Positions 8,884 through 17,265 of a DNA stretch of 64,000 nucleotides are shown here, one piece after another. The stretch comes from an uncultured Draconibacterium sp. (GTDB lineage: Bacteria; Bacteroidota; Bacteroidia; Bacteroidales; Prolixibacteraceae). The position numbers and the translations under genes were made by a program. Position 1 is the stretch's first letter. Each line of letters opens with the position of its first letter. The notes under the pieces were generated by a model, which did not search any database, was not told the origin of the DNA, and saw only the letters and a program-made list of their open reading frames with translations. The DNA is taken from positions 3,699,001 through 3,763,000 of the forward strand of contig NZ_OY776414.1 of the NCBI RefSeq assembly GCF_963675585.1. The letters run 5' to 3'.

Positions 8884-10008
8884 ATGAACACAGAAGAATG
8901 GATCCTACAAACCTACCCCACAGTTCATCCCAAAGAAAATGTTAAGTTGATTGAAGAAAGGTTGAGAGAAAAGAATTATTTGGTTGTAATAGACGAGAAA
9001 AATAAGTTTCATGGAGTACTTACATCTTTAGATATTTTAGGAGGTTCCAATAAATTAATTCTCGATTGTTTAACGCATAAGGAAATAATTCAAACCTCTG
9101 ATTCTTTATATACTATAGCCGACAAATTCGAAAAAACACCTTCTGAAGCACTTGCAGTTTTCAAGCATGGTAAATATCGGGGCATTTTTGAAAAAACTTA
9201 TGCAATAAGAAAACTTATGTCTAACGCCGAAAAGTTTGAAGAAGAGTCGATAATTTCTAAAAAGATTAAAATGGCCTTCTTACAAAACCTATCACACGAA
9301 GTAAGAACTCCCCTCAATCATATTCTCGGATTTATGAGTATTATTATAGATCAAACTTCTTCCAATATCGATATAAATAAAGAAGAGTGTTATCAAATAA
9401 TTCAAAAAAGCTCCGAACTATTCTTATCAACCATGACTGATTTAATTGAACTTTCGCAGATATACTCAGGAAGTAAGGTTGATATGAACAATGATTTGAC
9501 ACTGGTTGAAACCATTTTTACAGAGATTAAAGCAGAGTTTGAAAGAAATAGAATTCTTTCAAACATCCAGCTTCATATCAATTATATAAACCCAGATAGT
9601 TCGCGAATAATTCAAACTGACACAAAGAAATTAAAACAAATCTTATGTCATTTGATTCATTTCACCATAAAACATATACAAAAAAAGGGTCGTATCGAAT
9701 ATGGATATGAACTGTTGATTGAGAAGCAGGCCATTCGCTTTTATATCAGAAGATGGGAACTTCAAAGTAGAAATACTTCAGAAAACGGATCATCTAACAT
9801 AATTTATAAGAATCTGAATAAGGACTATACAATTCATTACAAGGCTGACTTTGGAGTGGAATTAGCGAAAAAAATGATTGAATTGCTAGGAGGAACTCTT
9901 GATTTTGCGGAGTTTGAAAAGAACAATCAATTGATCTATTTTTCAATACCTATAAGCGTTCAAGATAAAAACAAGAATAATAGAAAACAACGGGGAAAAA
10001 TCTGGTAG
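8884..10008 (+). CDS. CBS-domain histidine kinase with degenerate ATPase domain
   Basis: 374 residues. Residues 15-110 look like a pair of CBS motifs (YLVVIDEKNKFHGVLTSLDIL and ALAVFKHGKYRGIFEK), a module that usually senses adenine nucleotides. A HisKA domain follows with a good H box, FLQNLSHEVRTPLNHILGF, His138. The C-terminal ATPase region is eroded: the N box reads LKQILCHLIHFTIKHI without the expected Asn pair, and no canonical DxGxG is seen, although VELAKKMIELLGG resembles the last helix. It may be a phosphatase/receiver partner or a pseudokinase. No response regulator is adjacent; the divergent AraC-type gene is the only regulator nearby. Confidence 0.7.
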   Translation: MNTEEWILQTYPTVHPKENVKLIEERLREKNYLVVIDEKNKFHGVLTSLDILGGSNKLILDCLTHKEIIQTSDSLYTIADKFEKTPSEALAVFKHGKYRGIFEKTYAIRKLMSNAEKFEEESIISKKIKMAFLQNLSHEVRTPLNHILGFMSIIIDQTSSNIDINKEECYQIIQKSSELFLSTMTDLIELSQIYSGSKVDMNNDLTLVETIFTEIKAEFERNRILSNIQLHINYINPDSSRIIQTDTKKLKQILCHLIHFTIKHIQKKGRIEYGYELLIEKQAIRFYIRRWELQSRNTSENGSSNIIYKNLNKDYTIHYKADFGVELAKKMIELLGGTLDFAEFEKNNQLIYFSIPISVQDKNKNNRKQRGKIW

Positions 10009-10150
10009 AGCGGAAAGCCGGCTGCCAGCCATTTAAAAAGTATTCAGTCGCAGTATACAATAAAGTAACTCGTGGCTTGTGGCTCGCAACTTTAGTTAAA
10101 AGTTATCCGTTTGCAGTCGGGAGAATAAATTGTGAAGCTTTTCTGTACAG

Positions 10151-10249
10151 AGCGAGAAACGAGACTCCCCGTCTGAATGGCGCAGCCGGGCAGGCCTGTC
10201 TGAATGGCGCAGCCGGGCAGGGAACTCGCGACCCCGACCTTGGCAAGGT
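10151..10249 (-). pseudogene. Orphan tRNA-Gly 3' part, copy A1 (T arm interrupted)
   Basis: Matches the last 45 bases of the intact tRNA-Gly (anticodon stem 5' edge through discriminator base), but the T loop carries a 54-bp insert made of two 27-bp repeats (core CTGAATGGCGCAGCCGGG on the plus strand). There is no 5' half, so it cannot form a tRNA. Its first base overlaps the stop codon of the GIY-YIG gene. Confidence 0.88.
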
Positions 10250-10506
10250 TAATTCAATCCTAAAATTTTTTTTAACCGCCTTTTACCTGCTGATGTTTTA
10301 TAATATTTTTCCTTTTTACGAGTATCGGACAAACTACCAACCTTGTCTTGATATAATAATCGCCATGGAATATGACCTTTCGTAAATTTTGACTTTCCTT
10401 TATTGTGCTGCTTCAACCTTTCGACAGGATTGGCAGATAAACCAACATACCAAACCCCATCATTTTCACTCTGAATCAGGTAAACGAAGTAATCGGGAGA
10501 TACCAT
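10249..10506 (-). CDS. GIY-YIG nuclease, array A copy 1
   Basis: An 85-residue single-domain protein of the UvrC/URI-type GIY-YIG superfamily. The GIY equivalent is VYL (residues 8-10), YIG is YVG (20-22), the catalytic Arg is Arg30 and the metal-binding Glu is Glu66 in DTRKKEKYY. It would nick or cut DNA, and could act like a free-standing homing endonuclease. This distal copy differs from the other two at residues such as Asn15, Val28 and Asp54 and is probably the oldest. The stop TAA abuts the orphan tRNA part, so the gene ends exactly where tRNA sequence begins. Confidence 0.8.
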   Translation of the reverse strand: MVSPDYFVYLIQSENDGVWYVGLSANPVERLKQHNKGKSKFTKGHIPWRLLYQDKVGSLSDTRKKEKYYKTSAGKRRLKKILGLN

Positions 10507-10586
10507 AAACTTTATTAAAAGTTAAGCTCATTAATGTACAACAAAAAAAAGCTTCACAAAATAAATTGTGAAGCTTTTCTGTACAG

Positions 10587-10685
10587 AGCGAGAAACGAGA
10601 CTCCCCGTCTGAATGGCGCAGCCGGGCAGGCCTGTCTGAATGGCGCAGCCGGGCAGGGAACTCGCGACCCCGACCTTGGCAAGGT
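10587..10685 (-). pseudogene. Orphan tRNA-Gly 3' part, copy A2
   Basis: Same structure as the copy at 10151-10249: 45 bases of tRNA-Gly from the anticodon stem to the discriminator base, with the 2 x 27-bp insert in the T loop. It is followed on the minus strand by terminator hairpin 10549-10576. Confidence 0.88.
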
Positions 10686-10942
10686 TAATTCAATCCTAAA
10701 ATTTTTTTTAACCGCCTTTTACCTGCTGATGTTTTATAATATTTTTCCTTTTTACGAGTATCGGACAAACTACCAACCTTCTCTTGATATAATAATCGCC
10801 ATGGAATATGACCTTTCGTAAATTTTGACTTTCCTTTATTGTGCTGCTTCAACCTTTCGGCAGGATTGGCAGATAAACCAACATACCAAATCCCATCTTT
10901 TTCACTCTGAATCAGGTAAACGAAGTAATCGGGAGATACCAT
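10685..10942 (-). CDS. GIY-YIG nuclease, array A copy 2
   Basis: 85 residues, same motifs as copy 1 (VYL, YVG, Arg30, Glu66). It has Ile18 where the others have Val, and shares Ala28 and Glu54 with copy 3. It is intact. The gene sits 30-odd bases after a strong tRNA terminator, so expression may depend on read-through from the tRNA operon or on a promoter inside the short spacer; I cannot identify one. Confidence 0.8.
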   Translation of the reverse strand: MVSPDYFVYLIQSEKDGIWYVGLSANPAERLKQHNKGKSKFTKGHIPWRLLYQEKVGSLSDTRKKEKYYKTSAGKRRLKKILGLN

Positions 10943-11021
10943 AAACTTTATTAAAAGTTAAGCTCATTAATGTACAACAAAAAAAGCTTCACAAAATAAA
11001 TTGTGAAGCTTTTCTGTACAG

Positions 11022-11120
11022 AGCGAGAAACGAGACTCCCCGTCTGAATGGCGCAGCCGGGCAGGCCTGTCTGAATGGCGCAGCTGGGCAGGGAACTCGC
11101 GACCCCGACCTTGGCAAGGT
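11022..11120 (-). pseudogene. Orphan tRNA-Gly 3' part, copy A3
   Basis: Third orphan part, with the same 54-bp T-loop insert; one base differs in the insert (CAGCTGGG for CAGCCGGG). It is followed by terminator hairpin 10984-11011. Confidence 0.88.
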
Positions 11121-11377
11121 TAATCCAATCCTAAAATTTTTTTTAACCGCCTTTTACCTGCTGATGTTTTATAATATTTTTCCTTTTTACGAGTATCGGA
11201 CAAACTACCAACCTTCTCTTGATATAATAATCGCCATGGAATATGACCTTTCGTAAATTTTGACTTTCCTTTATTGTGCTGCTTCAACCTTTCGGCAGGA
11301 TTGGCAGATAAACCAACATACCAAACCCCATCTTTTTCACTCTGAATCAGGTAAACGAAGTAATCGGGAGATACCAT
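11120..11377 (-). CDS. GIY-YIG nuclease, array A copy 3 (next to intact tRNA-Gly)
   Basis: 85 residues ending in ILGLD where the other copies end in ILGLN, with intact GIY-YIG motifs (VYL 8-10, YVG 20-22, Arg30, Glu66). This copy directly follows the intact tRNA-Gly and its terminator on the minus strand, so if units are added at the tRNA it is the youngest. Its stop codon touches the next orphan tRNA part. The tRNA-like flanks argue that it belongs to a mobile unit, not to nucleotide-excision repair. Confidence 0.8.
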   Translation of the reverse strand: MVSPDYFVYLIQSEKDGVWYVGLSANPAERLKQHNKGKSKFTKGHIPWRLLYQEKVGSLSDTRKKEKYYKTSAGKRRLKKILGLD

Positions 11378-11410
11378 AAACTTTATTAAAAGTTAAGCTC
11401 ATTAATGTAC

Positions 11411-11446
11411 AACAAAAAAAGCTTCACAAAATAAATTGTGAAGCTT
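11411..11446 (-). terminator. Terminator of the Gly-Leu-Gly tRNA operon
   Basis: Perfect 11-bp hairpin, AAGCTTCACAA with its complement (11419-11429 and 11436-11446), 6-base loop, followed on the minus strand by a run of T (11411-11418). It starts 11 bases after the tRNA-Gly 3' end. The same hairpin recurs in each array unit at 10984-11011 and 10549-10576, and half of it remains at the array edge. Confidence 0.85.
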
Positions 11447-11456
11447 TTCTGTACAG

Positions 11457-11529
<73 letters not shown>

Positions 11530-11534
11530 AGTAG

Positions 11535-11619
11535 TACCCAGAGGGGGACTTGAACCCCCACGAACATAATGTTCATTGGATTTTAAGTCCAACGTGTCTA
11601 CCAATTCCACCATCCGGGC
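11535..11619 (-). tRNA. tRNA-Leu (TAA)
   Basis: 85-base class II tRNA: acceptor GCCCGGA/TCTGGGT, anticodon loop CTTAAAA with anticodon TAA, long variable arm, T loop TTCAAGT and discriminator A. It lies between two identical tRNA-Gly genes in one operon, five bases from the distal one. Confidence 0.95.
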
Positions 11620-11663
11620 ATCCTTGTGTTCGTACTGAGCGAGATATAATCTACTCTATACAG

Positions 11664-11736
<73 letters not shown>

Positions 11737-11814
11737 ATATTTAAAAGAACTTTTCTTTTTAAGCGCTGCAAATATATTGCTATTTTTTTATCTCGCAAAA
11801 TTATCTTTACTGCT

Positions 11815-14436
11815 TTACCTAATTCCTGTCAATTTTTTTATTTCGTTCAGCTTATTCAAGGCCTCAATCGGTGTCAGATTATTTATGTCCAACCCTAATA
11901 TCTCATCTCTAATTTGCTTTAACACAGGATCATCGAGCTGAAAAAAGCTTAACTGCATGCCTTCGCGGTTCTCTCCAAGCTCCTCCAAAGGTTTTGCTAA
12001 ATTTTCTTTTTCTTTGCCGCCTTCAAGTTTAATTAATATTTGTTCGGCACGTTTTATCACCGATTTTGGCATGCCCGCCATACCTGCAACGTGGATACCA
12101 AAGCTGTGATTACTGCCTCCACGAACCAGTTTTCGGAGAAAAATAACCTTGTTCCCCACTTCTTTTATCGAAACATTGTAATTTTTTACACGTGGAAATG
12201 CACCTTCCATTTCGTTTAACTCGTGGTAATGTGTGGCAAACAAGGTTTTTGCTTTGGCATAGGCGTGTTCGTGTAAATGTTCCACAATCGACCAGGCAAT
12301 TGAAATACCGTCGTATGTAGAAGTTCCGCGCCCCAGTTCATCAAAAAGAATCAGACTGCGATCGGAAACATTATTCAGAATACTGGCCGCCTCGTTCATT
12401 TCAACCATAAATGTTGATTCGCCCAGCGAAATATTATCCGATGCTCCAACACGTGTAAATATCTTATCGACAAAACCAATTTTTGCCACTTCGGCCGGAA
12501 CAAAAGAGCCCATTTGCGCCAACAACACAATTAATGCTGTTTGACGTAACAAGGCCGATTTACCTGCCATATTTGGCCCGGTGATAATGATTATCTGCTG
12601 GTCTTGCTGATCGAGCAATACATCGTTCGAAATGTACGATTCTCCGATGGGTAACTGCTGCTCAATTACCGGATGCCGGCCTTCGCGAATATTAATGTCA
12701 ACACCCTGATTTACTTCGGGACGGAAATATTTATAAGAGGTGGCACAGGCAGCGTACGACAGCAAACAATCGATTTGCGCCAGAATATTTGAATTTAGCT
12801 GAATGGCTGAAATGTATTCGGAAAGCGCAAAAACCAAATCGCCAAACAGTTTACTTTCCAGCGACTGTATTTTCTCTTCGGCCCCAAGTATTTTTGTTTC
12901 GTATTCTTTTAATTCTTCGGTAATATACCTTTCAGCACTTACAAGTGTTTGTTTACGGATCCACTCTGCAGGCACTTTGTCTTTGTGGGTATTCCGCACT
13001 TCAATGTAGTACCCAAACACATTGTTAAAACTAATTTTTAACGACGGAATACCGTGTTTTTCGCTTTCGCGTTGTTGTATTTGTGCCAGGTAATCTTTGC
13101 CCGAATAGGCAATTTTTCGCAGTTCATCGAGTTCTTCCGAAATACCTTCAGCAATTACTTTCCCCTTGTTAATCGCCGTTGGCGGATCGGCCACAATTTC
13201 GTGATGAATTTTTTCACGAATCAAATCGCAAGGATTCAGTTGTTCTGCAAAACGATTCAAAGCGCTGTCATCCGCATTGGCACAAACCTCTTTTATTGGA
13301 ATAATTGCGTTTAACGCATTTTTTACCTGCACAACTTCCCGTGGATTGATCCTACCTACGGCCACCTTCGAAATCAAACGTTCGAGGTCGCCAATCTGTC
13401 GAAGATGTTCTCCAAGGTTTTCTTTTGTTTCCGGTTTTTTCAGAAAGAGTTCGACTACATTTAGCCGTTCGTTTATTGGTTTAATGTCTTTTAAAGGCAA
13501 AGCCATCCAACGTTTAAGCAAACGCGATCCCATTGGAGAAATGGTTTTATCGATTACATTGATCAGCGACTTTCCACTTTCGTGCAGTGGTGCAAAAAGC
13601 TCCAGGTTTCGAATGGTGAACCGGTCGAGCCACACATAATGTTCCTCTTCAATCCGGCTCAGTCCCGAAATATGGCTCAGCCTTTGGTGCTGCGTAATAT
13701 CGAGATAATGCAATACCGCACCGGCTGCAATAACTGCCAGCTGCAAACTTTGCACCCCAAAACCTTTTAGCGAGCTGGTTTCAAAATGACGGATTAGCCT
13801 GTCGTTGGCCGCATCATTGGTATATACCCAATCTTCCAGGTTAAAAGTGTAATATTTAGAACCAAAAATGGCGTTAAATTCATTTGTCCGTCCGCGTTGG
13901 TAAAGCACTTCTTTGGGTTGAAACGAATTCAGCAGCTTATCGATGTATTCGTAATTTCCTTCGGCAGTTAAAAACTCACCGGTTGAAATATCGAGAAAAG
14001 CAACTCCTGCTCTTTTTTTATCAAAATGAACCGAAGCCAAAAAATTATTTTCCCGGTTTTCGAGAATGTTATCGTTGATGGAAACTCCCGGAGTAACCAA
14101 CTCCGTAATTCCTCGTTTTACAATTTTTTTGGTGAGTTTCGGGTCTTCAAGTTGCTCGCAAATAGCAACGCGCTGCCCTGCCCTTACCAGTTTTGGCAAA
14201 TAGGTATCAAGCGCATGATGCGGGAATCCGGCCAACTCGACATAGCTGGCTGCTCCGTTTGCACGACGCGTTAAAGTTATCCCAACTATTTCGGCTGTTT
14301 TTATAGCATCTTCGCCAAAGGTTTCGTAAAAGTCGCCCACACGAAAAAGTAAAATCGCATCAGGATGTTTGTCCTTGATGTCGTAATACTGTTTCATCAG
14401 TGGAGTTTCGACGTATTTTTTTTCGGTTTTTGCCAT
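11815..14436 (-). CDS. mutS: DNA mismatch repair protein MutS
   Basis: 873 residues, the normal length for MutS1. The N-terminal mismatch-binding domain carries the Phe-Tyr-Glu mismatch motif in RVGDFYETF (near residue 36). The ATPase domain has Walker A GPNMAGKS, Walker B in [16 protein letters not shown] and the signature [10 protein letters not shown]. It recognises base mismatches after replication and recruits MutL. The C-terminal tail is short and ends in KKLTGIR. It stands alone, with its start about 200 bases from the end of the next gene on the same strand, so it may share transcription with the tRNA region only by chance. Confidence 0.97.
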   Translation of the reverse strand: MAKTEKKYVETPLMKQYYDIKDKHPDAILLFRVGDFYETFGEDAIKTAEIVGITLTRRANGAASYVELAGFPHHALDTYLPKLVRAGQRVAICEQLEDPKLTKKIVKRGITELVTPGVSINDNILENRENNFLASVHFDKKRAGVAFLDISTGEFLTAEGNYEYIDKLLNSFQPKEVLYQRGRTNEFNAIFGSKYYTFNLEDWVYTNDAANDRLIRHFETSSLKGFGVQSLQLAVIAAGAVLHYLDITQHQRLSHISGLSRIEEEHYVWLDRFTIRNLELFAPLHESGKSLINVIDKTISPMGSRLLKRWMALPLKDIKPINERLNVVELFLKKPETKENLGEHLRQIGDLERLISKVAVGRINPREVVQVKNALNAIIPIKEVCANADDSALNRFAEQLNPCDLIREKIHHEIVADPPTAINKGKVIAEGISEELDELRKIAYSGKDYLAQIQQRESEKHGIPSLKISFNNVFGYYIEVRNTHKDKVPAEWIRKQTLVSAERYITEELKEYETKILGAEEKIQSLESKLFGDLVFALSEYISAIQLNSNILAQIDCLLSYAACATSYKYFRPEVNQGVDINIREGRHPVIEQQLPIGESYISNDVLLDQQDQQIIIITGPNMAGKSALLRQTALIVLLAQMGSFVPAEVAKIGFVDKIFTRVGASDNISLGESTFMVEMNEAASILNNVSDRSLILFDELGRGTSTYDGISIAWSIVEHLHEHAYAKAKTLFATHYHELNEMEGAFPRVKNYNVSIKEVGNKVIFLRKLVRGGSNHSFGIHVAGMAGMPKSVIKRAEQILIKLEGGKEKENLAKPLEELGENREGMQLSFFQLDDPVLKQIRDEILGLDINNLTPIEALNKLNEIKKLTGIR

Positions 14437-14641
14437 AGCTGAGCAAAGATAAACGTTTCCTTTCAGGAAGGAAATTTAGCAACAAAATGTTCATTCAATT
14501 TTTTCAACAAAAATTAATAGCAAACACACAGAATGGATAAGATAGAACAAACATTATTTGTACCCTTTGCAAATGCCATCGTTTCGTCAAAACCTTTCAT
14601 TAAATACGAAGGAAGAATTTTATTCATTATTCTCCCGTGCA

Positions 14642-15850
14642 CTATTTTTTCAGAAATAAAAGAGAATGAAATACCGACCGACACAAGACCAAAACGATTA
14701 TCAGGTAAAATGCCGGATGAAAATACTGCGGAATAAATGGACTCCCACAAATAAATAAAATCAGCCAGGCAGAAATAAATAAGTGGTAATATTTTATAGC
14801 AGGTCTCCATTTTTTTACAATTAGTGCCAGCGCAAATAAAAGATTTAGTGGCAGCACCCATAAAATGTTATAGTTCGGACTCATTGCCGGATGTTCTGAA
14901 AAAAGAGCAAGCCAGGATAGAATTATCCCCGTCAAACCTGTCATTCCATAAATTATATAATCAAGTCCGGGTTTCATTTTACGTTTTCGAAATTGCTTAT
15001 ATGATAAAAAAGCAACAAGCAGTGTTAGAATAAAAAACACAACAAAAGGACTGCCCGCTTTAAATGATTTATATTCCTGAGCAGGTGCTTTGTATACGAT
15101 TCGCGTTGGTTGTACAAGTGGAATATTACCGTTTGTTTTTGTAGCTTCAGCAAAATAGTTCATTAAATAATCGGGCAAAAGCATTTCTTCATAAAAAGTC
15201 GCTTCACGGTCCGACTCAGAACTGACCGCTAAATCAATTCCAAAAGTCAACCACAGTAATTTGCCATGGTAATCGTCCACCAACTCACGCAGTGTTTTAT
15301 GGCTCTGCTTTTCTTCCTTAAAAGTAACGCCACCTTCAACATTATCTGCAACTACATCGCGTACCCGCGTGGCACAATTGTCAAAAAAGAAATTATAACG
15401 GTAGACCCGGTTTTCCGGTTTGGCATTCCAAATTAAAAAATCGAAGATCTTTTGTTTCTCGTTTTGAGTAAGATTTAAGGTCTGTTCATACACACTTCGT
15501 TTATCTCTTTGATATTGCTGTACAAAGTCGTCGAATTGATAGACTCCCAATAAATAATCGGTTTGTCCGGCTGCAAACCGATACAGAAAATTGGGCGCAC
15601 TAAAATCGAAAATACCGTAATTAAAAGCCACATCGTATTTATAAACATCATCTTTTACACGAATGGCCGAATGCCCGTAAACAGAATAAACTTCGTTGCC
15701 GGGACTGCAAGTAATAACACTAATTTCTGCCTGATTGGTTAACTGAAATGCCTGACTCTTTAACGAGCCGGACAACAGCAGCAAAAACAGCACAATCAAA
15801 GTCTTAAATTGTACTCTACTTGTTTTTCTATTTTGGTTCACCTTGTTCAT
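14642..15850 (-). CDS. DUF4105 membrane protein
   Basis: 402 residues. A signal peptide (residues 10-33, VLFLLLLSGSLKSQA) leads into a periplasmic DUF4105 domain with the family motif YNFFFDNCATRVRD (Cys near residue 160) and the opening ISVITCSPGNEVYSVYGHSAIRV. The last 130 residues hold four or five membrane spans. DUF4105 domains resemble the Lnb N-terminal periplasmic domain and NlpC/P60-like papain folds, so a thiol hydrolase or acyltransferase role is possible but unproven. The pair Cys (FDNC) and His (VYGHS) is consistent with that. Confidence 0.8.
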   Translation of the reverse strand: MNKVNQNRKTSRVQFKTLIVLFLLLLSGSLKSQAFQLTNQAEISVITCSPGNEVYSVYGHSAIRVKDDVYKYDVAFNYGIFDFSAPNFLYRFAAGQTDYLLGVYQFDDFVQQYQRDKRSVYEQTLNLTQNEKQKIFDFLIWNAKPENRVYRYNFFFDNCATRVRDVVADNVEGGVTFKEEKQSHKTLRELVDDYHGKLLWLTFGIDLAVSSESDREATFYEEMLLPDYLMNYFAEATKTNGNIPLVQPTRIVYKAPAQEYKSFKAGSPFVVFFILTLLVAFLSYKQFRKRKMKPGLDYIIYGMTGLTGIILSWLALFSEHPAMSPNYNILWVLPLNLLFALALIVKKWRPAIKYYHLFISAWLILFICGSPFIPQYFHPAFYLIIVLVLCRSVFHSLLFLKK

Positions 15851-16059
15851 TTTTTATCTACAATAAAGGAACAAAAAGCAAAAACACTCACCAACAAAAA
15901 CTCTAATATTTTAATTTAGACTGGTTCCATATTAGAAAATTGAATTCTTTTTCCAATCTTTGCAGCGAATTATTTTATTTGGATTGTGAAAACAGACAGT
16001 GGAGAAGTGATTAAATCGCCCTCCGCAAACACGATCTACAGAAAGCGAGAGAGGATTTT

Positions 16060-17250
16060 ATGAGTTGCAATGGATGTTCATTTAATAATTCAACAAGCGA
16101 CACATTAGCAAACAGTTACGACTGGCTAAATGATTTGCCTGATACTTCCGACCAATCAGATATTGTTGAAGTTAAATTCAAAACTACCCGAAAGGAGTAT
16201 TTTAGAAATATAGAGAAACTGCCCTTAAAACGTGGCGACAAAGTTGTAGTTGCTACTTCGCCCGGGCACGACGTTGGCGAAATTACCTTAACCGGTTATT
16301 TAGCGGAAAAACAGTTTAAACGCCGGGTGAAAAATCCGGGGAGATATACGCTCAACTCGGTGTACCGGAAAGCTTCGGAAATGGACATTGAGAAACTTCA
16401 GGAAGCAAGAGCCCGTGAAAAAGACACCATGATACGAGCCAGACAGGCTGCTGCCGAATTGGGTCTAGACATGAAAATTGGCGATGTTGAATTCAGAGGC
16501 GACAATAAAAAAGCCATCTTTTATTACATTGCCGAGGGCCGGGTAGATTTCAGGGAACTGATACGGGTTTACGCACGTGATTTTCACATTAAAGTTGAAA
16601 TGAAACAAATTGGTGCACGTCAGGAAGCCGGGCTTGTGGGTGGAATTGGTTCGTGTGGAAGAGAACTTTGCTGTTCGAGTTGGAGAACTGATTTTTCGAG
16701 TATTTCGTCGGACGCGGCATTAAAACAAGGACTTTCGCCATCGGCACAAAAAATGGCCGGCGCCTGCGGTAAATTAAAATGTTGTTTACTCTACGAATTA
16801 GACACTTACATTGAAGCAGGAAACGAATTCCCCCGAGAATTACTAAATCTTGAGATTGCAAAAGGAACTGTAAAACCGTTTAAAACAGATTATCTGAAAA
16901 AGGAAATCTGGTACATGCTTGAAGGCAGTGCGGGAGTTACATTTAATCTTTCGCTAAAACAGGTTAAAAGTATTATTCAGAAAAACAAAAGAGGTATTAA
17001 ACCCGAGGTAGATACGTTTACTGCACAAGTAAAAGAAGAAACAAAACTGGAGGTAACCTTGAACGAGAGTTTAGATCGTTTTGACACCAAAAGGCCTTCG
17101 CGCAGAAAAAACAACAAGCGCCGGAACAATAATCCGAACAACAGCAGTAAGAACAACAACACCAACAGCAACAACAGCAGTACAAAGAACAATAACAATA
17201 ACAGGCCTCCACGAAAAGCGAAACCAAAATTTACAGTTAAAAAGAAATAG
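16060..17250 (+). CDS. PSP1-domain protein (RicT-like)
   Basis: 396 residues. The N-terminus carries a short cysteine motif (SCNGCS). Residues about 40-300 contain the PSP1 region with its cysteine pairs: GSCGRELCCSSW and GACGKLKCCLLYE. In Bacillus the homologue RicT forms an Fe-S-bearing complex that assists RNase Y and competence/biofilm control; the role in Bacteroidota is not settled. The C-terminal 60 residues are a basic Asn-rich low-complexity tail, likely disordered and possibly RNA-binding. The ATG follows a 200-base leader region without other genes. It is convergent with the hybrid kinase, with a 15-base gap. Confidence 0.82.
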   Translation: MSCNGCSFNNSTSDTLANSYDWLNDLPDTSDQSDIVEVKFKTTRKEYFRNIEKLPLKRGDKVVVATSPGHDVGEITLTGYLAEKQFKRRVKNPGRYTLNSVYRKASEMDIEKLQEARAREKDTMIRARQAAAELGLDMKIGDVEFRGDNKKAIFYYIAEGRVDFRELIRVYARDFHIKVEMKQIGARQEAGLVGGIGSCGRELCCSSWRTDFSSISSDAALKQGLSPSAQKMAGACGKLKCCLLYELDTYIEAGNEFPRELLNLEIAKGTVKPFKTDYLKKEIWYMLEGSAGVTFNLSLKQVKSIIQKNKRGIKPEVDTFTAQVKEETKLEVTLNESLDRFDTKRPSRRKNNKRRNNNPNNSSKNNNTNSNNSSTKNNNNNRPPRKAKPKFTVKKK

Positions 17251-17265
17251 GATAAGCCCGAAATT

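Larger units (their letters stand above)
10124..11456 (-). repeat. Tandem array A: three GIY-YIG / tRNA-Gly 3'-half units
   Basis: Three direct repeats of 435-436 bp (unit starts 10151, 10587, 11022; next unit position 11457 is the intact tRNA-Gly). Read on the minus strand each unit is: 3' part of tRNA-Gly, perfect 11-bp terminator hairpin, 30-base spacer, GIY-YIG gene, then the next tRNA 3' part. The array stops on its far side inside the loop of a terminator hairpin (about 10124). The middle and right copies are nearly identical; the distal left copy has the most amino-acid changes. Confidence 0.9.

Noticed and set aside
10077-10821. Plus-strand frames at 10077-10385 and 10534-10821 with GAAGQ repeats
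   Set aside because: They are antisense to the GIY-YIG genes and run through tRNA and palindrome sequence; the minus-strand frames carry the conserved GIY-YIG motifs.
11120-11377. UvrC (excinuclease subunit C)
   Set aside because: The protein has only the small GIY-YIG domain; the UVR and C-terminal nuclease domains of UvrC are absent.
14533-14736. Plus-strand 67-codon frame
   Set aside because: Its second half is antisense to the DUF4105 gene and no motif supports it.
16977-17227. Minus-strand Leu- or Cys-rich frames
   Set aside because: They are antisense of the Asn-rich low-complexity tail of the PSP1 protein.
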